DNA from: Bifidobacterium breve
GTDB lineage: Bacteria; Actinomycetota; Acidimicrobiia; Acidimicrobiales; Ilumatobacteraceae
NCBI GenBank assembly: GCA_943325435.2
Contig: CALPPK020000028.1
Location: 1-8,489, forward strand
Direction of reading: 5' to 3'
Length of the DNA stretch: 8,489 nucleotides
Shown here: positions 5,931 to 8,489 of the stretch, piece after piece
How the letters are laid out: each line of letters opens with the position of its first letter
Numbering within the stretch: position 1 is the stretch's first letter
Position numbers and translations under genes: made by a program
Notes under the pieces: generated by a model
Seen by the model: only the letters and a program-made list of their open reading frames with translations
What the model was told of the DNA's origin: nothing
Database searches by the model: none

Positions 5931-6821
5931 CTAAATCGAGCGAGTGGCATCAGCCAATTCTTGCCACTGCTTCATCGGCAACGTGCCAGGAGCATCAGTA
6001 AGGACTTGTACACAAACATGATCAGCGCCGGAATCAAGATGTGCCTTAAGGCGCGTCGTGATCTGTTCGGTTGTTCCCCATGCAACAATGGCGTCAACAA
6101 CGCGGTCTTCTTGATTAGCCACTTCATCTGTATTGAAGCCAAGACGCACAAGGTTGTTTACATAGTTCGGCAAACGTGTGTAGGTATTCATGTGCTGACG
6201 AGCAATTGCCCGTGCTTTGGTTGGGTCAGTTTCAAAGACCACTGCCTGTTCTGGCGCCAACAATGCATCAGCACCCATTACCCCACGTGCCATTGCTGTG
6301 TGTTCTACAGGAATGAAATATGGGTGTGCACCTGCGCAGCGTTCAGCAGCAAGCTTCAACATCTTTGGTCCTAACGCGGCAAGTACACGAAGTGGAGGCG
6401 CACTAGGGGCTGGCGAGAAGTAAATACCGGCGTCCATAGCATCGAGGTATTCAACCATTGTGGAATATGGCTTGTCGTAGTTTCCCTTGTGAACACCAGT
6501 CACCATTGGTGCGTGGCTAACGCCCATTCCTAAAACAAAACGATTCGGGAAGGCTTCAGTAACGGTCTTCCAACCGGCCTGCATTGTTTGTGCTGTACGA
6601 GCATGAATACTTGCGATACCGGTAGCAAGAATCATGTTCTTCGTAGCCGACAACAAAAGTGATGTCGATGCAAATGGTTCGCGTAATACAGCTTCAGGAA
6701 CCCACACAGTGCCGAAACCCATGGCTTCTACTTGGGCGATTGCGTCCTGCGCTTTCGCCATTGGTTGCAGGTCAAAGTCTGCAGTCCATAGTCCGACCCG
6801 TCCAAGATTGATTTTGCTCAT
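5931..6821 (-). CDS. LLM-class F420-dependent oxidoreductase (MSMEG_4141-like)
   Basis: A 296-residue cytoplasmic TIM-barrel enzyme of the luciferase-like monooxygenase superfamily. Family marks are GRVGLW at 8-12, GFGTVWVPE (35-43), ATGIASIHARTA (66-77), RFVLGMGVSHAP (94-105), GAHPYF (164-169) and VCVQVLTD (269-276). The RFVLGxGVSHAP block points to the F420-dependent MSMEG_4141 family. Such proteins oxidise or reduce substrates with deazaflavin F420; the substrate cannot be read here. I prefer ATG 6821 because MSKINLGRVGLW aligns with the family start. An upstream in-frame start at 6875 would overlap the NudC gene and add 18 odd residues. The gene lies 35 bp after the NudC stop and 16 bp before the DinB gene. 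A TAGCAT -10 overlapped by a palindrome suggests its own regulated promoter. Confidence 0.88.
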   Translation of the reverse strand: MSKINLGRVGLWTADFDLQPMAKAQDAIAQVEAMGFGTVWVPEAVLREPFASTSLLLSATKNMILATGIASIHARTAQTMQAGWKTVTEAFPNRFVLGMGVSHAPMVTGVHKGNYDKPYSTMVEYLDAMDAGIYFSPAPSAPPLRVLAALGPKMLKLAAERCAGAHPYFIPVEHTAMARGVMGADALLAPEQAVVFETDPTKARAIARQHMNTYTRLPNYVNNLVRLGFNTDEVANQEDRVVDAIVAWGTTEQITTRLKAHLDSGADHVCVQVLTDAPGTLPMKQWQELADATRSI

Positions 6822-6827
6822 GTCGTA

Positions 6828-6841
6828 AATGCTAAAGCATT
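6828..6841 (-). promoter_or_regulatory. Palindrome over the LLM gene -10 (candidate operator)
   Basis: The minus strand reads AATGCT-TT-AGCATT, a perfect 6-bp inverted repeat with a 2-bp centre. Its right half contains the -10-like TAGCAT (6829-6834), which ends 7 nt before the ATG at 6821. A protein bound here would block the promoter. The next 7 nt (TTTACGAC-side) contain no ribosome binding site, supporting a leaderless mRNA. The palindrome is seen; the operator role is inference. Confidence 0.45.
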
Positions 6842-6856
6842 CCCCTATCGAAATCG

Positions 6857-7648
6857 TTAGCGCTGCAACAACCAATCGTCAATGAGGCGGCGAGCGATTG
6901 AGATCGACCCAGGAATCATGGGCAGGTCGTCTCGGCTATACCAGTTGGCATCAGCAATTTCAGTTGTGTCACAGACAATGTCACCAGATACATAGCTCGC
7001 GCGAAAACCCAACATCAGAGAATTCGGGAACGGCCATGGCTGGCTGGCCACATACTCAACATTGTTGACAACGATGCCCACTTCTTCTTCTACTTCACGA
7101 GTAACAGCTTGTTCAAGGTTTTCCCCTGGCTCAACAAACCCAGCAAGACATGAATACAACGGCATAGGGAAATTTGTACCGCGTGCAAGCAACGCTTGTT
7201 GGTCGTCGCCTTCGCCGCGTGTCACGAGAGTGATGATGGCAGGCGACAGACGAGGGAACTGCATAAGCGAACATGCAGGACAGCGAAACGCGCGCTCGTT
7301 ATGTGCAAGTTCTGTCGGCTCGCCGCACCTACCGCAAAAGCGATGCGTGCGCGCCCACTCAATCAATTGCACCGCACGGCCTGCCACGGCCCATTCGGTA
7401 TTGCTGACTCGGGCGAACAACGAATACAAGTCTGTCTCAGCGCCGTACCCAGGGTCTTCGCCGTGCGGCACGTCAATTCCCCAGCAGGCAACATCTCCGT
7501 GCATGCCCAGAAAGTGACTGGACCATGATTCCTCGGCTGGACGATCATCAATAAACACCTTGGTGCCGACTACGTGGATATAGCGATGTTCGACGACCGA
7601 ATCGGCCGGAATCAGAGAAGGACGGAAGGAAGAATCATGCTGGCTCAT
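6857..7648 (-). CDS. nudC: NADH pyrophosphatase, NudC type (Nudix hydrolase)
   Basis: A 263-residue enzyme that hydrolyses NAD(H) to NMN(H) and AMP; characterised bacterial NudC also removes NAD caps from RNA. The order is typical: an N-terminal domain (1-100), a four-Cys zinc ribbon (Cys105, Cys108, Cys123, Cys126), and the catalytic Nudix domain. The Nudix box G-X5-E-X7-REVEEEVGI is complete at 170-192, with the metal-binding glutamates present. SQPWPFPNS at 202-210 is the NudC-specific signature just after the box. The length matches the family. ATG 7648 is preferred over an in-frame ATG at 7699, which would overlap the divergent thiolase start. The promoter region is the 44-bp spacer shared with the thiolase. 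The LLM and DinB genes follow in the same direction. Confidence 0.95.
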   Translation of the reverse strand: MSQHDSSFRPSLIPADSVVEHRYIHVVGTKVFIDDRPAEESWSSHFLGMHGDVACWGIDVPHGEDPGYGAETDLYSLFARVSNTEWAVAGRAVQLIEWARTHRFCGRCGEPTELAHNERAFRCPACSLMQFPRLSPAIITLVTRGEGDDQQALLARGTNFPMPLYSCLAGFVEPGENLEQAVTREVEEEVGIVVNNVEYVASQPWPFPNSLMLGFRASYVSGDIVCDTTEIADANWYSRDDLPMIPGSISIARRLIDDWLLQR

Positions 7649-7657
7649 TGCCCACTG

Positions 7658-7663
7658 ACGGTA
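7658..7663 (-). promoter_or_regulatory. Candidate -10 (TACCGT) of the nudC gene
   Basis: The minus strand reads TACCGT, a TANNNT match, 9 nt before the ATG at 7648, leaving at most a few nucleotides of leader. A TTATCT hexamer 18 bp upstream (7682-7687) is in -35 position but is a poor match. CACT/AGTG arms (7653-7656 and 7663-7666) flank the site. Confidence 0.35.
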
Positions 7664-7680
7664 GTGCGTATGGCCCTGTC

Positions 7681-7686
7681 TAAGAT
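7681..7686 (+). promoter_or_regulatory. Candidate -10 (TAAGAT) for leaderless thiolase transcript
   Basis: TAAGAT matches TANNNT and ends 6 nt before the ATG at 7693. The intervening AACCAA has no ribosome binding character, so leaderless initiation is likely. A CTGACG at 7655-7660 resembles a -35 but the 20-bp gap is long. It overlaps the -10 of the divergent nudC gene. Confidence 0.5.
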
Positions 7687-7692
7687 AACCAA

Positions 7693-8489
7693 ATGGCACG
7701 TACCCAAAACTCAGTAGTAATCATCGACACCCTGCGCACCCCCATCGGCAAGCGCAACGGCGGATTGTCCACCTTGCACCCCGGCGAATTGCTCGGCATC
7801 GTGCAAAAGGGAATCCTTGACCGCACAGGTATTGACCCAGCACTCGTAGAACAAGTTGTCGGTGGCTGCGTGAGCCAGGTCGGCGAGCAAGCATTCAACA
7901 TCACTCGTACAGCATGGTTGGCTGCTGGTCTTCCACTTACGACCGCCGCAACAACAATCGATACACAGTGCGGTTCATCACAGCAAGCAACTGGTCTTGC
8001 AAGTTCGCTTATCGGTTCTGGCGTTGTCGACATTGCAATTGCGTGCGGTGTTGAAGTCATGAGCCGCGTACCCATCGGTGCGTCTGGTCGTAAAGACTTT
8101 GGTCTCGGAATCCCCATTCCAAAGACATATTTCGAAGAGTACGAAATGACTTCTCAGTTTGAAGGCGCAGAGCGCATCGCTGACAAGTGGGGCGTCACCC
8201 GCGAAGACACCGACAAGTGGGGCCTCATCTCACAGCAGCGCGCAATTCGTGCATGGGAAGAAGATCGTTTCTCTGGTCAGTTCATCGAAGTCGATGCGCC
8301 TGAAGTCAATGAAGCTGGCGAAGTCACTGGTACACGTCGTGTTTCACGCGACGAAGGCCTTCGTGAGACCACTCTTGAAAAACTTGGCACATTGAAGCCA
8401 GTGGGTCGCCCAGACGGTGTCCACACAGCCGGAAACTCATCACAGATTTCTGACGGCGCAGCGGCTGTTCTCATGATGACAGAAGACAA
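7693..8489 (+). CDS. Thiolase (acetyl-CoA acetyltransferase family), 3' end beyond window
   Basis: The first 265 residues of a thiolase, a family usually about 390 residues long, so about two thirds is present. It starts MARTQNSVVIIDTLRTPIGK; the RTPIGK block is the normal thiolase N-terminus. The nucleophilic Cys93 is in DTQCGSSQQA, and TAGNSSQISDGAAA at 245-258 is the conserved CoA-binding/active-site loop. The C-terminal His and second Cys lie past the edge. Thiolases cleave 3-ketoacyl-CoA or condense acetyl-CoA. The Q-rich active-site context resembles lipid or steroid degradative thiolases, but that sub-assignment is inference. The frame is open to the last base. The start is backed by the N-terminal match and by the TAAGAT-N6-ATG arrangement. 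It is divergent from nudC. Confidence 0.95.
   Translation, partial: MARTQNSVVIIDTLRTPIGKRNGGLSTLHPGELLGIVQKGILDRTGIDPALVEQVVGGCVSQVGEQAFNITRTAWLAAGLPLTTAATTIDTQCGSSQQATGLASSLIGSGVVDIAIACGVEVMSRVPIGASGRKDFGLGIPIPKTYFEEYEMTSQFEGAERIADKWGVTREDTDKWGLISQQRAIRAWEEDRFSGQFIEVDAPEVNEAGEVTGTRRVSRDEGLRETTLEKLGTLKPVGRPDGVHTAGNSSQISDGAAAVLMMTED

Noticed and set aside
6822..6875. Longer LLM start at 6875
   Set aside because: It overlaps the nudC 3' end, and the extra 18 residues have no family match. MSKINLGRVGLW is the normal start.
7062..7528. Plus-strand open frames opposite nudC
   Set aside because: They mirror the conserved zinc-ribbon and Nudix region and show no domain, start signal or protein-like composition.
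7649..7699. Longer nudC start at 7699
   Set aside because: It would overlap the divergent thiolase start and cover both promoters. The protein from 7648 has the usual family length.

Overview
The window looks like chromosomal DNA of an actinobacterium with roughly 50% G+C. Two gene families support this. One is a luciferase-like monooxygenase of the type that uses coenzyme F420. The other is a DinB-fold protein of the mycothiol-dependent maleylpyruvate isomerase family. The Thr/Pro-rich linkers and the large secreted RCC1/fibronectin protein suggest an aquatic Acidimicrobiia relative. That placement is inference; no rRNA or marker gene is present. I see no mobile element, CRISPR array, tRNA or rRNA.

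Layout. Positions 1-95 hold the 5' end of a minus-strand gene with a clear Shine-Dalgarno site; its leader could fold into an imperfect hairpin. After a 146-bp divergent gap come three plus-strand genes: a short-chain dehydrogenase (242-1060), an AttH/CrtC-like beta-barrel family protein (1095-2120) and a secreted 1000-residue protein (2170-5172). The last has a seven-bladed RCC1 propeller, four fibronectin-III-like domains, a fifth Ig-like domain, a Thr/Pro-rich linker and a basic C-terminal module. It meets a three-gene minus-strand group tail to tail, 10 bp away. In transcription order that group is a NudC-type NADH pyrophosphatase (7648-6857), an F420-type LLM oxidoreductase (6821-5931) and a mycothiol-type DinB protein (5914-5183). 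A thiolase gene starts divergently at 7693 and runs off the right edge.

How the genes fit together. The dehydrogenase, the AttH-like protein, the LLM oxidoreductase and the thiolase fit a background of lipid, steroid or xenobiotic catabolism using NAD(P), F420 and CoA. No single pathway can be proven from this window. The NudC-like protein handles NAD(H) or NAD-capped RNA. The RCC1 protein is exported and separate from this metabolism.

The most notable signals are regulatory and structural. Five starts have a TANNNT hexamer 6-7 nt upstream of ATG, which implies leaderless transcription. A palindrome covers the LLM gene's -10 hexamer. The 44-bp NudC/thiolase spacer holds interlocked divergent promoters. 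In the RCC1 protein all 14 cysteines fall in seven identical C-X9-C pairs, one per blade, and the blades alternate between two loop types. I found no convincing new defence or mobile system.
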